NCBI GenBank assembly: GCA_040880365.1
Contig: JBBDIO010000256.1
Location: 1 to 12,499 of the forward strand
Length of the DNA: 12,499 nucleotides
Direction: 5' to 3'
Origin: JBBDIO01 sp040880365
Lineage (GTDB): Bacteria > Chloroflexota > Anaerolineae > Caldilineales > Caldilineaceae
Below are positions 1 through 7,164 of the stretch, piece after piece. Both the position numbers and the translations under genes were made by a program. The notes under the pieces are model-generated. The model saw only the letters and a program-made list of their open reading frames with translations, searched no databases and was not told the origin of the DNA. Positions within the stretch are counted from its first letter, which is position 1; the number at the start of each line of letters is the position of its first letter.

Positions 1-1
1 T

Positions 2-1396
2 TCGTTCATGGTGCGCCCTGCCACCGATTTGTATATTCTCAGCGCGAGCCTGGCAGATTTTCTTGTGCCCAATCGCCTGCACACGCTGCTGCGCCCTGAA
101 AGTTTTGAATGGGTGGGCAACCGCATCGCGCCTGTGAGTGAACGCACGATTGCCATTGGCTATCTGCCGTTGGTGTTAGTGGGCGTCGGGCTGTGGTGGG
201 GGCGTCGCCGCGCCGGAATGTGGGGCGCGATTGCGCTTTTTTTTATGTTGCTCGCCCTGGGTCCCCGGCTGCACGCGGGCGACATTACCTGGGATCATAT
301 TCCCCTGGAGAATACGGAAGCGGTCCTGCGCGGCGAAAAGTCGCCCTTTGGACTGATGAACAATCTGGTGCCGCTGGTGCGCATGAGTCGCAGTGTGAGC
401 CGCTATGCGTTGATGGTGCAATTGGCCGTAGCTGTGGCCGCGGGGATCGGGCTGGCTGCGCTGGGCAGGCGCAGGTGGGGGCGTTGGGGATTGTCGGCGC
501 TGGGCGCAGGCGCATTGATGATCGTTCTGGCCGAATTCTGGGTCGCGCCCTATCCCATGAGCGCGCCCGATACGCCCGACTATTACACGCGCCTGGATGC
601 CGAGGCCCCGCCGGGCGCGGTGCTGAACCTGCCCATGAACTGGGATCGCCCCGGCTATCTGCTCTATCAAACCGCGCATGGACGACCCCTGACTGTGGCC
701 TACATCAGCCGGGATGATCCGCGGACGGCGACTACGCGCTATCCCGTTTTGCAGCATTTGCGCCATTTGGGGGCAGACATTCTGACCGACGATCCGGCGC
801 GCGTGGGCAAAACAGTGTTGGCCGACCTGGGTGTCGGCGTGGTGACGCTGGATCGCTATAAGATGCCGGGCGGTGAGGAACGAGAGATAACCGAGGCCGT
901 GGCGGCACAGGTGTTTGGCGAAGATGTGCCGCTGTATGAGGATGATCGGATCACCGTCTATGGCGTGACGGCCCCCGCACAGCCCGTGCCGTATCTGGCG
1001 TTGGGGCCGCTCGATTGGGGACCATTGGTGCACGCGCAAACGACGGATTCGTCTGAACAAGCGAGCACTGCGCCGGCTGAACCGGATGCAGGCGAAACGC
1101 ACTGGCGCATAGTCGGCGCGGATGCGGCAGAAATCTGGGTATCCCATGCGCCGCCGGGCAGCGCGTTGACGGTGCGGGCTGCCGGTGCGGAAGGTTCTTC
1201 GTTAGAGGTGATGTTGCCCGATGGCACGCCCGACGGCACAGTGCAATCACTTTCTCTGACGCCGGCTGTGCAAAGCTGGACTGTGCCGCTGCCCAATCCT
1301 GACTCTGCCACCCCGGCCAACCCGCAGATCGTTGGCGTGCGCGCGCCCGCCGGGGATGCGCAGATCTTCGCGGTGACTCTCATCCCCGGTCCCTGA
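2..1396 (+). CDS. C-terminal part of a multi-pass membrane protein (YfhO/GT39-like)
   Basis: The frame is open to the left edge of the window, so the true start lies upstream; the ATG at position 8 is only the first internal Met. Counting from that Met, hydrophobic segments lie near residues 50-65, 70-86 (ending LALGP), 132-152 and 160-183. They are followed by a soluble C-terminal region of about 280 residues that ends in a Ser/Thr/Pro/Ala-rich, beta-like tail. The SLADFLVPN stretch and the arginine-rich segment MSRSVSRYAL before a membrane helix resemble the C-terminal halves of large Chloroflexota membrane proteins often annotated as YfhO-like or GT39-like glycosyltransferases. That family assignment is from recall. 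The catalytic N-terminal part is outside the window, so no reaction can be assigned. The stop codon lies 16 bp from the stop of the convergent ligase gene, and no hairpin terminator is visible between them. Confidence 0.8.
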   Translation, partial: SFMVRPATDLYILSASLADFLVPNRLHTLLRPESFEWVGNRIAPVSERTIAIGYLPLVLVGVGLWWGRRRAGMWGAIALFFMLLALGPRLHAGDITWDHIPLENTEAVLRGEKSPFGLMNNLVPLVRMSRSVSRYALMVQLAVAVAAGIGLAALGRRRWGRWGLSALGAGALMIVLAEFWVAPYPMSAPDTPDYYTRLDAEAPPGAVLNLPMNWDRPGYLLYQTAHGRPLTVAYISRDDPRTATTRYPVLQHLRHLGADILTDDPARVGKTVLADLGVGVVTLDRYKMPGGEEREITEAVAAQVFGEDVPLYEDDRITVYGVTAPAQPVPYLALGPLDWGPLVHAQTTDSSEQASTAPAEPDAGETHWRIVGADAAEIWVSHAPPGSALTVRAAGAEGSSLEVMLPDGTPDGTVQSLSLTPAVQSWTVPLPNPDSATPANPQIVGVRAPAGDAQIFAVTLIPGP

Positions 1397-1412
1397 TGCT
1401 GGGGGGATTGTA

Positions 1413-2903
1413 TCAGATTTGCTCGAAATAACGGCGACGTTCCCAGTCGGTCACGGCATGGTCGAATGCGGCCTGTTCGGTGCGAAAAAAATGCGTGTAG
1501 TGATCGGTTGCATCATCTCCCAGCACGCGGCGCACCAATTTGCTGGCCTGGAAGCGTTCCGTCGCGTCGCGCAGGGTCATGGGCACCTGGGGCAGTTTTG
1601 TGGCCTGGTAGATATCGCCCACAAAGGCCGCCGGCGGTTCAATGCGGTTGGCGATGCCTTCCAGCCCCGAATAGAGGACTGCGGCGTAGGTGAGATAGGG
1701 ATTGCAGTCGGCGCCGGGCACGCGGGATTCGATGCGCAGATTTTGCCCGCTGCCCACCACGCGAAAGCCTGCCGTACGGTTATCGCGGCTCCACGCAATG
1801 CGCGTGGGCGCCCACGATCCCGTCTGATAGCGTTTGTAGGAATTGACTGTGGGCGCATAGAAGACCATGAAGTCGGGCAGATAGGTGAGCAGGCCCCCCA
1901 GAAACCAGCGAAATTCGGCTGATGTGCGGAAGGCGTCTGCATCTGTGATGGCGGCTGTGGCTGGGGGCGTATCCGGTTGGGCCTTGGTGCGCCGACGCGA
2001 AGGTTTGCGCCCACCTGCGGCCGCGGTGTGCTGTGCCACCGGCTCATCGCCCACAAAGGCGTTGCCGTAATCGTTCCACAAGCTGAGATGGACATGGCAA
2101 CTGGAACCCGCTTGCGCGGCGTCGAATTTTGCCATAAAGGTGACGCTGCTGCCGCTCAGTTCTGCGGTTTCTTTCACACACTGTTTGAAAATCACGTGCC
2201 GGTCGGCCATAGCAAGGATGTCTGTATAGCGCATGTTCAGCTCGTGTTGCCCTTTGCCCCATTCGCCTTTGGTGCTTTCGACCGGAATCCCCGATTCTTT
2301 GAGCGCGCGGCGGATTGCGCCGTGGAAGCTTTCTTCGCGCGTGCCCTGGAGCATGTGATAGTCTTCGATATATTGGCCGTAGGGCTGCAAATCGCTATAG
2401 CCCTGGTTATTGGCAATCATATACGAATCGCGAAAGAGATAATATTCCAGTTCCGAAGCGGCCATCGCCCAATACCCCGCATCTTCGGCCTTGCCGATTG
2501 CCTCGCGCAGAATCGAGCGCGGTGCATGGGGCACCATTGTGTGCTGGGCCGTGTGCTGGGCCGGTTCGGTCACATCGCAGATGACCAGCGCCGTGCGGTT
2601 GAGCCACGCAGCCACGCGCAGGGTCTGGTGATCCGGTATCAGGTGGAAATCCCCATAGCCCTGTTCCCAATTGGCGTAGCTATAGCCCTGAACCGGGTCC
2701 ATTTCCATATCGGTGGTGAGCAGATAGTCGCAGGCGTGCGCGCCGTGGCGACTCACATCGCTGAGGAAGTGTTCGGCGTCGTAGCGTTTGCCCAGCAGAC
2801 GCCCATAGAGGTCGGTGAAGACGACGGCTACGGTGTCGATGACATTGTCTTGCACATGGCGACGTAGCTCGTCCATGGTCAACATTCCTAAAATATCGGC
2901 CAT
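1413..2903 (-). CDS. Glutamine-synthetase-family ligase (GS or gamma-glutamyl-amine synthetase-like)
   Basis: An ATP-dependent, cytoplasmic ligase of the GS family, 496 residues from this start. Visible blocks in order: N-terminal beta-grasp with DLYGRLLGKR (about 31-40); metal-binding ELE in SELEYYLF (E151, E153); catalytic EWGKGQHELNMRY (214-226, with E214, H220 and E221); GSSCHVHLSLW (266-276, with H270 and H272); NSYKRY (354-359); NR (375-376); and RIESRVPGADCNPYL (390-404). All core GS motifs are kept, so it should be an active ligase. This subtype includes PuuA/GlnA3-like enzymes that glutamylate amines, and the real substrate cannot be told. An unusual Ala/Pro/Arg/Thr-rich insert occupies residues 287-321. 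The start is uncertain: ATG 2903 has no clear Shine-Dalgarno, while AGGA lies 9 nt before ATG 2876 (MDELRRH), giving 487 residues. ATG 2885 is also possible. A longer frame to 3125 starts at TTG, runs through repeat-bearing non-coding sequence and is rejected. Confidence 0.93.
   Translation of the reverse strand: MADILGMLTMDELRRHVQDNVIDTVAVVFTDLYGRLLGKRYDAEHFLSDVSRHGAHACDYLLTTDMEMDPVQGYSYANWEQGYGDFHLIPDHQTLRVAAWLNRTALVICDVTEPAQHTAQHTMVPHAPRSILREAIGKAEDAGYWAMAASELEYYLFRDSYMIANNQGYSDLQPYGQYIEDYHMLQGTREESFHGAIRRALKESGIPVESTKGEWGKGQHELNMRYTDILAMADRHVIFKQCVKETAELSGSSVTFMAKFDAAQAGSSCHVHLSLWNDYGNAFVGDEPVAQHTAAAGGRKPSRRRTKAQPDTPPATAAITDADAFRTSAEFRWFLGGLLTYLPDFMVFYAPTVNSYKRYQTGSWAPTRIAWSRDNRTAGFRVVGSGQNLRIESRVPGADCNPYLTYAAVLYSGLEGIANRIEPPAAFVGDIYQATKLPQVPMTLRDATERFQASKLVRRVLGDDATDHYTHFFRTEQAAFDHAVTDWERRRYFEQI
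2539..2562. repeat. Perfect 12-bp tandem duplication inside the GS-family gene
   Basis: The 12-mer gtgtgctgggcc occurs twice head to tail (2539-2550 and 2551-2562). In the gene it encodes AQHT-AQHT, between the N-terminal domain and the catalytic domain. A near copy (gtgtgctgtgcc, 11 of 12 bases identical) sits at 2026-2037, in the low-complexity insert, and again encodes AQHT. It looks like in-frame replication slippage. Confidence 0.85.
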
Positions 2904-2927
2904 TCGTTGGTTACTCGATCTATGTTG

Positions 2928-2966
2928 GAATTCTGGGTGTGAATTCGGTATTGGAATTTTGTAGGC
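2928..2966. repeat. Three GAATTY-led direct repeats at exact 13-bp spacing
   Basis: GAATTC at 2928, GAATTC at 2941 and GAATTT at 2954 begin three consecutive 13-bp units. The first and third are also preceded by the same TTG, giving ttggaattctg and ttggaattttg, 26 bp apart. The array lies about 25-65 bp upstream of the ligase start (minus strand), where a promoter or regulator site would be expected. A regulatory role is inference; chance similarity is possible. Confidence 0.4.
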
Positions 2967-3111
2967 GGTTCGAGACTGCAAATTGCGCCGTGGCATCGTC
3001 TGGTCTTGAGCGCGCCCGGCAATCGAAGCCGGTTGCCGTTGGCCTGGTCCAGTGTACGTGCATTGTAGCACTCTGCCAATTGGGTATGCAACCCAGCGCC
3101 AGCAAACCGCC

Positions 3112-3144
3112 TCTATCCGGTGCAATGGTGTGTCACCGGATAGA
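3112..3144. repeat. Perfect 11-bp inverted repeat abutting the assembly gap
   Basis: Arms tctatccggtg (3112-3122) and caccggataga (3134-3144) are exact reverse complements with an 11-nt loop. The right arm ends at the first N, so the palindrome may be longer. It lies 75 bp past the stop of the permease (minus strand) and could end the ABC operon transcript. However, no U-tract follows it on the minus strand (ggcggtttgc follows), and on the plus strand any U-tract would be hidden in the Ns. It may also be the structure at which assembly broke. Confidence 0.7.
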
Positions 3145-3154
3145 NNNNNNNNNN
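3145..3154. other. Assembly gap (10 Ns)
   Basis: Ten consecutive undetermined bases. The round length suggests a placeholder joining two contigs, so the true distance between the ligase gene and the ABC operon is unknown and sequence may be missing here. Confidence 0.98.
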
Positions 3155-3218
3155 GTTCTTTGTTCTTGGTTGATTTTTGGTGAGATCTTTGTTGGCGCGT
3201 CTTCGCGTTTATTCGCGT

Positions 3219-6200
3219 TTACTCGTAGCGGAGCGCTTCTGCCGGATAGATGCGGGATGCCTGGTAGGCGGGCGCAATGGTGGTGAGCAGGGCGACGCCA
3301 TAGGCTACCAGCAGGATGAGACCGATTTGGCCCCACGGCGGCACAAAGACAATATCGGACGAAACTGCGCCCAATACGCCTTCGACGATGCCTTGGCCCA
3401 TGACCACACCGGCGGCGACGCCAATGCCCAGCCCGGTCAGGGCGATGAAGCTCGATTCCAGCACAAACGAGAGCGCGATCATGCGTGGTTGATAGCCGAT
3501 GGCGCGCAGCATACCCACTTGTTGGCGGCGTTCGACGACGGTGCGCGTGCTGATGACGCCCAGCGCCGCGATGCCTACCAGCAGGCCCAACGCCAGGAAG
3601 CCCTGGAGCAATTGCAGAATGCCGCGTGTGATGGCCTGGCCCTGGGCAAAGTTTTCGGCCAGAACGGTGGCATAGAGGGCATTGCCTACAAATTCGCGCT
3701 CGATAGCCGCGGCAACCGTGTGCACCGAGGCATCGGGGGCGACTTTGATATAGAAGGTGGGGGCGGGCAGGTCGGTTACAATGCTCTCCAGTGCCGTCAT
3801 GTTGATCTGCACACCCTCACCGGCAAGATTGCTCTGTTGTTCCAGCACACCGATGATCTGCACGCGATGTTCTGTGCCTTCGGTGTTATTGCCCGGTGTG
3901 GCGTCGCCCTGAATAATCAGCTCCAGGTCCGGCAATTCCTGAGCATCTTCGGGCACATAATCGGCGACGCGGCGCAGCCATTCGGGATGTACAATCGCCA
4001 CGTCGGTGCGTGTGCGCAGAGCTTCCCAGATGGCGGCATCGTCGGCAAATCCCGCCGCACGCAGGCCGAATGTATACGTTTGGGATGCGGCGTCGATGTA
4101 GCCCTCGTTCAGGCCGATCAGCGAGCGCATGGGCCAATCGCCCTCGATATAGCGCGCTTCGGTCAGCCGCATTTCAGCATCGGCTTCGGAGATGGCGGCG
4201 ACGCTTGCCACATCGTCGATGGGGAAATTTTCGCGGCTTGCCATGGCCGATTCCAGATCGCGCATGGGATCGAAGAAGCTGAGCAGCGAACCGCTGGCCG
4301 AAATTTCAAAGCCCAGCGTGCGTTCGATGTCGGGGCGGACCGCGGTTTGCGTCGCTTCGATCACCAGCGCCATGACCGTCACAGTGCTGATGATCATGGC
4401 AAACAGGACCATCGTCGTGCCGGTGCGGAAGCGTGTGCTGAGGGGATAGGCGACCGCAGTGCGCAACACGGGGGTGAGTGCACCCACACCGCCCAGCAGG
4501 CGCGTGAGTCCCCAGGTCCAGGCATCGGCGTTGAACATGATCACCAGGATCGCGCCCAGGATGATCAGAGGCACGGAGAGGATGAAGCCCAGCATCCGCC
4601 AGGGGCCAATGCTTAGCGGCGAGGAGTTGAAGATATCAAGTTGGTGTAGGGGCACTGCCCAGATCAGCAGCAGGCCCGCGCCCATGACGGTATAGGCCAC
4701 GCGCTGGAGTGTTTCTTCGCGCATGTTGCGAAGATCCATCGCCCAGGCCAGGGTGAATCCCAGCCCGAATGTGCCCAGCGTTGCGGCCACGCGCAACAAG
4801 GTCAGATCGCGGTCGGCATAGAAGACCGCCAGCACAATGCCCAACCCCAACAGCAGCGGGCCGCGCGCGGCGCGCCACACGCGATGGACCACGCCGCGCC
4901 GCTGGGCCGAGACCGGCTCCGGCAGATCGCGAATCGCGGCAACGATGTTGAGACGGCTGGCGCGCCAGGCGGCAATGGTGACGACAATGAAGGTGAACAG
5001 CACGCCGATGCAATAGGCGATGACCAGCGACGTGGGCGCGGCGCGAAACTGGATGGCGAAGAGCGCCGATTGGCCGGTTACCTGGTTGCTGATGCTGTTG
5101 AAGAGTTGGCCGATGAAGCCGACCATCGCATAGGAAATGCCCAGACCCAACGCCACACCCAACGCCGCCGCCAATAGGTCATAGACGACGCCTTCGGTCA
5201 CAAACATTTGCACCAGGTGGCTGCGTTGCAAGCCAATTGCCCGCGCCATGCCCAGCTCGGCGCGGCGCTCGGCGGCCATCATGATGAAAATGAGGAAGAT
5301 GAGCAGAATGCCCGCCAGGATGGACAGCGCGCCAAACATGGAGAAGAGCGACGAGAATGTGACCCCGGCAATGTCGGCAGCCAGCACCACGATTGACTTG
5401 CTGAGCGGGTCTAGCACGTCGAATTGATTCAGATCGGCCAGGGCTGTGCGCAGCGTATTGTGTTCTGTGGCGGGCAGGTCGAGCTGCAACAGCCATTCGC
5501 GCACGGCCAGATCGGCCAGAAGCTCGCGCAGTTGGTCGCTGTCGTCACTTTCCAACGCTACGGGCAAGCGTTGCACCTGTTCGATCTCTGCGCCAAAGGC
5601 CCCAAAGTTTTCCAGAATATCGAGAATAAAGGGCGGCCCGTCGAATTCTTCGGCGATGGTCTCTGCGAACTGATCGGCTTCGGTGCGCACAATGGGGAGT
5701 ACGTCGGGCTGTGTGAGGATAGACTGAGCGGCGGCGAAGGCTACTGGATCGAGCGCCAGCACGCGCAGCCGTTCGGAGACGGCCTCGGTATGTTGCATCC
5801 CGGTCAGCTCGTCGCCCTGGTTTGAAACCAGAATCGCGTTGACCTTGTCGCGCATAAAGAGTAGCTGCTGCGCCTCATCCAGTCGCATCATGACCACCGG
5901 GGCCAGTGCGCCCACGGGTCCCACTTCGTCTACGATGGCGCGTACGCGGAAGGGCACGGGCAGCGGCCCAATGAAGATTTCTACAATATCCCCCGGCTGC
6001 GCGTTCATGCGTTCGGCGCCCATGCGGCTGAGATAGATATCACCCTGGCGCAATTGAAGCCCGAATTGGGCCAGCACGCGGTCCATCTCGGCGCCCAGCG
6101 TGTTGAGATTGAGCGCACCGAGCAGGTTGGTCCCCAACGTTTCGGCGGCCTCCAGGTCGAGGCCCACGCTTTCGCCGACGCTGCCCAGGTTGACGGTCGT

Positions 6201-7160
6201 GGTTGATACGCCCAGCGCGCGCAGTTGCTCGGCATCCAGGCCCAAACTATCCAGACTCAGCGATTCGATGCCCTCTTCTTCCAGAAATCCGGTATCCAGC
6301 CCCAACGCTGCCAGCGACTCCACATCTATGGAGATATCAGCCAGATCGACACCCTCTTCGCTCATGCCGGCTGTCAAGGCGGTGCCGATGGCAGCAGTCG
6401 CCAACGCGGCATCGGAAATGCGAAAGCCTTCCAGACCCAGTTGCGCGGCAGATTGCTCGACCAGCGCAAAAAGGTTGGATGCCTGGGCGAAGATGTTGCC
6501 TACGCCTGTTTGCAGGTTTTCCATGCGCACGGGCGTGCCGTCGATGCTGGTTAGCCCGAATTCATCGGGGTAATTGGTATCTACCGCGAAGATGAAGCCC
6601 AGGGGTTCACCCTGGCCGGTGGTGACGTTGCGAATAATGGTGGGGAAGATAATTGAGCCTGTGACCGCGTCGATAAGCGGTTCTTCTTCGGCTTCGGCGC
6701 GCAATTGGTTATAGCGTGCCGTGCTGACACCTGGCAATCCGCCATCCAGAAACGCCAGTACCGTGGTGAGACCGCCTTCCATCAGGCGGTCCAGCTCTTC
6801 GGCCTGGGCGTTGGAGTCCGTTTCGGCCTCGTCCAGACTTTCGGGGTCGGCCAGACTGGTAAAGAGTGACAAGAGTGGTGGCGCCAGAATTTCATCAATG
6901 TTGCCATAGGCCTTGATGGTGTGGCTGCGCACCGAATGATTGAGTGTATCGCCAATGCTGAACGCGCTGACGATGATGATGGTGCTCAGGGTCAGCCCGA
7001 CGACGATGAGGATTGATTGTGCAGGCCGGCGCGGGATATTGCGCAGACCCACTTTGACCAAAACCGGATTGCGCAGGTTGATATAGCCGATATAGAGCAG
7101 AATCAGCCCGATCCCGGCCAGCAATCCCAGCATAATCGAGGTGGGAGATAGCCAATTCAT
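3219..7160 (-). CDS. Large ABC exporter permease with two FtsX/MacB-type domains
   Basis: A 1313-residue integral membrane protein, the permease of a MacB/FtsX-class (type VII) ABC transporter. These transporters usually move substrates at the outer face by mechanotransmission rather than through a channel. Order: TM helix 11-28; FtsX entry motif VGLRNIPRRPAQSILIVVGL (37-56) with TM2; extracytoplasmic region about 75-600; FtsX core with TMs near 605-628, 655-685 and 710-732 around AERRAELGMARAIGL; a linker with several more hydrophobic segments (768-876); a second entry helix (912-936); a second extracytoplasmic domain (about 940-1180); and a final FtsX core with VVERRQQVGMLRAIGY, ending APAYQASRIYPAEALRYE. 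Residues 240-370 form a quasi-repetitive Leu/Ala/Gly/Asp-rich insert. The ATG is set by AAGGAG 7 nt upstream. The gene starts 4 nt after the ATPase stop, so the two are translationally coupled partners. The substrate is unknown. A LolCDE role is unlikely if the host is a monoderm Chloroflexota. Confidence 0.95.
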   Translation of the reverse strand: MNWLSPTSIMLGLLAGIGLILLYIGYINLRNPVLVKVGLRNIPRRPAQSILIVVGLTLSTIIIVSAFSIGDTLNHSVRSHTIKAYGNIDEILAPPLLSLFTSLADPESLDEAETDSNAQAEELDRLMEGGLTTVLAFLDGGLPGVSTARYNQLRAEAEEEPLIDAVTGSIIFPTIIRNVTTGQGEPLGFIFAVDTNYPDEFGLTSIDGTPVRMENLQTGVGNIFAQASNLFALVEQSAAQLGLEGFRISDAALATAAIGTALTAGMSEEGVDLADISIDVESLAALGLDTGFLEEEGIESLSLDSLGLDAEQLRALGVSTTTVNLGSVGESVGLDLEAAETLGTNLLGALNLNTLGAEMDRVLAQFGLQLRQGDIYLSRMGAERMNAQPGDIVEIFIGPLPVPFRVRAIVDEVGPVGALAPVVMMRLDEAQQLLFMRDKVNAILVSNQGDELTGMQHTEAVSERLRVLALDPVAFAAAQSILTQPDVLPIVRTEADQFAETIAEEFDGPPFILDILENFGAFGAEIEQVQRLPVALESDDSDQLRELLADLAVREWLLQLDLPATEHNTLRTALADLNQFDVLDPLSKSIVVLAADIAGVTFSSLFSMFGALSILAGILLIFLIFIMMAAERRAELGMARAIGLQRSHLVQMFVTEGVVYDLLAAALGVALGLGISYAMVGFIGQLFNSISNQVTGQSALFAIQFRAAPTSLVIAYCIGVLFTFIVVTIAAWRASRLNIVAAIRDLPEPVSAQRRGVVHRVWRAARGPLLLGLGIVLAVFYADRDLTLLRVAATLGTFGLGFTLAWAMDLRNMREETLQRVAYTVMGAGLLLIWAVPLHQLDIFNSSPLSIGPWRMLGFILSVPLIILGAILVIMFNADAWTWGLTRLLGGVGALTPVLRTAVAYPLSTRFRTGTTMVLFAMIISTVTVMALVIEATQTAVRPDIERTLGFEISASGSLLSFFDPMRDLESAMASRENFPIDDVASVAAISEADAEMRLTEARYIEGDWPMRSLIGLNEGYIDAASQTYTFGLRAAGFADDAAIWEALRTRTDVAIVHPEWLRRVADYVPEDAQELPDLELIIQGDATPGNNTEGTEHRVQIIGVLEQQSNLAGEGVQINMTALESIVTDLPAPTFYIKVAPDASVHTVAAAIEREFVGNALYATVLAENFAQGQAITRGILQLLQGFLALGLLVGIAALGVISTRTVVERRQQVGMLRAIGYQPRMIALSFVLESSFIALTGLGIGVAAGVVMGQGIVEGVLGAVSSDIVFVPPWGQIGLILLVAYGVALLTTIAPAYQASRIYPAEALRYE

Positions 7161-7164
7161 GCGC

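Larger units (their letters stand above)
2904..3218. other. Non-coding region between the GS-family gene and the ABC permease
   Basis: No convincing gene is present. Both flanking genes are on the minus strand, so this region holds the end of the ABC operon transcript and the upstream region of the ligase gene. It contains a 13-bp-spaced triple repeat near the ligase start, a perfect 11-bp inverted repeat at 3112-3144 and 10 undetermined bases at 3145-3154. T-rich sequence (3155-3180) lies between the gap and the permease stop. No sigma-70 promoter could be placed with confidence. Confidence 0.7.

Noticed and set aside
176..1147. Minus-strand frame of 323 codons opposite the membrane protein
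   Set aside because: Shadow frame rich in Arg, His and Gln; the plus-strand frame has membrane helices and continues from upstream.
1977..2867. Plus-strand frame of 296 codons opposite the GS-family gene
   Set aside because: The opposite strand carries all GS catalytic motifs; this frame has none and no ribosome binding site.
2904..3125. N-terminal extension of the GS-family protein from TTG 3125
   Set aside because: It would add 74 residues from repeat-bearing DNA with no GS-family counterpart; GS proteins start near MLTMDEL.
3112..3144. Intrinsic terminator of the ABC operon
   Set aside because: The stem is strong but no U-tract follows on the minus strand, so it is listed only as an inverted repeat.
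3112..3180. Insertion sequence end at the assembly gap
   Set aside because: No transposase fragment or matching second terminal repeat is visible; the arms are only 11 nt apart, as in a hairpin.
3177..4616. Long plus-strand open frame of 479 codons opposite the permease gene
   Set aside because: It is antisense to a clear FtsX permease; its composition (rich in His, Gln, Asp, Gly, Arg) is typical of a shadow frame and it shows no family motif.
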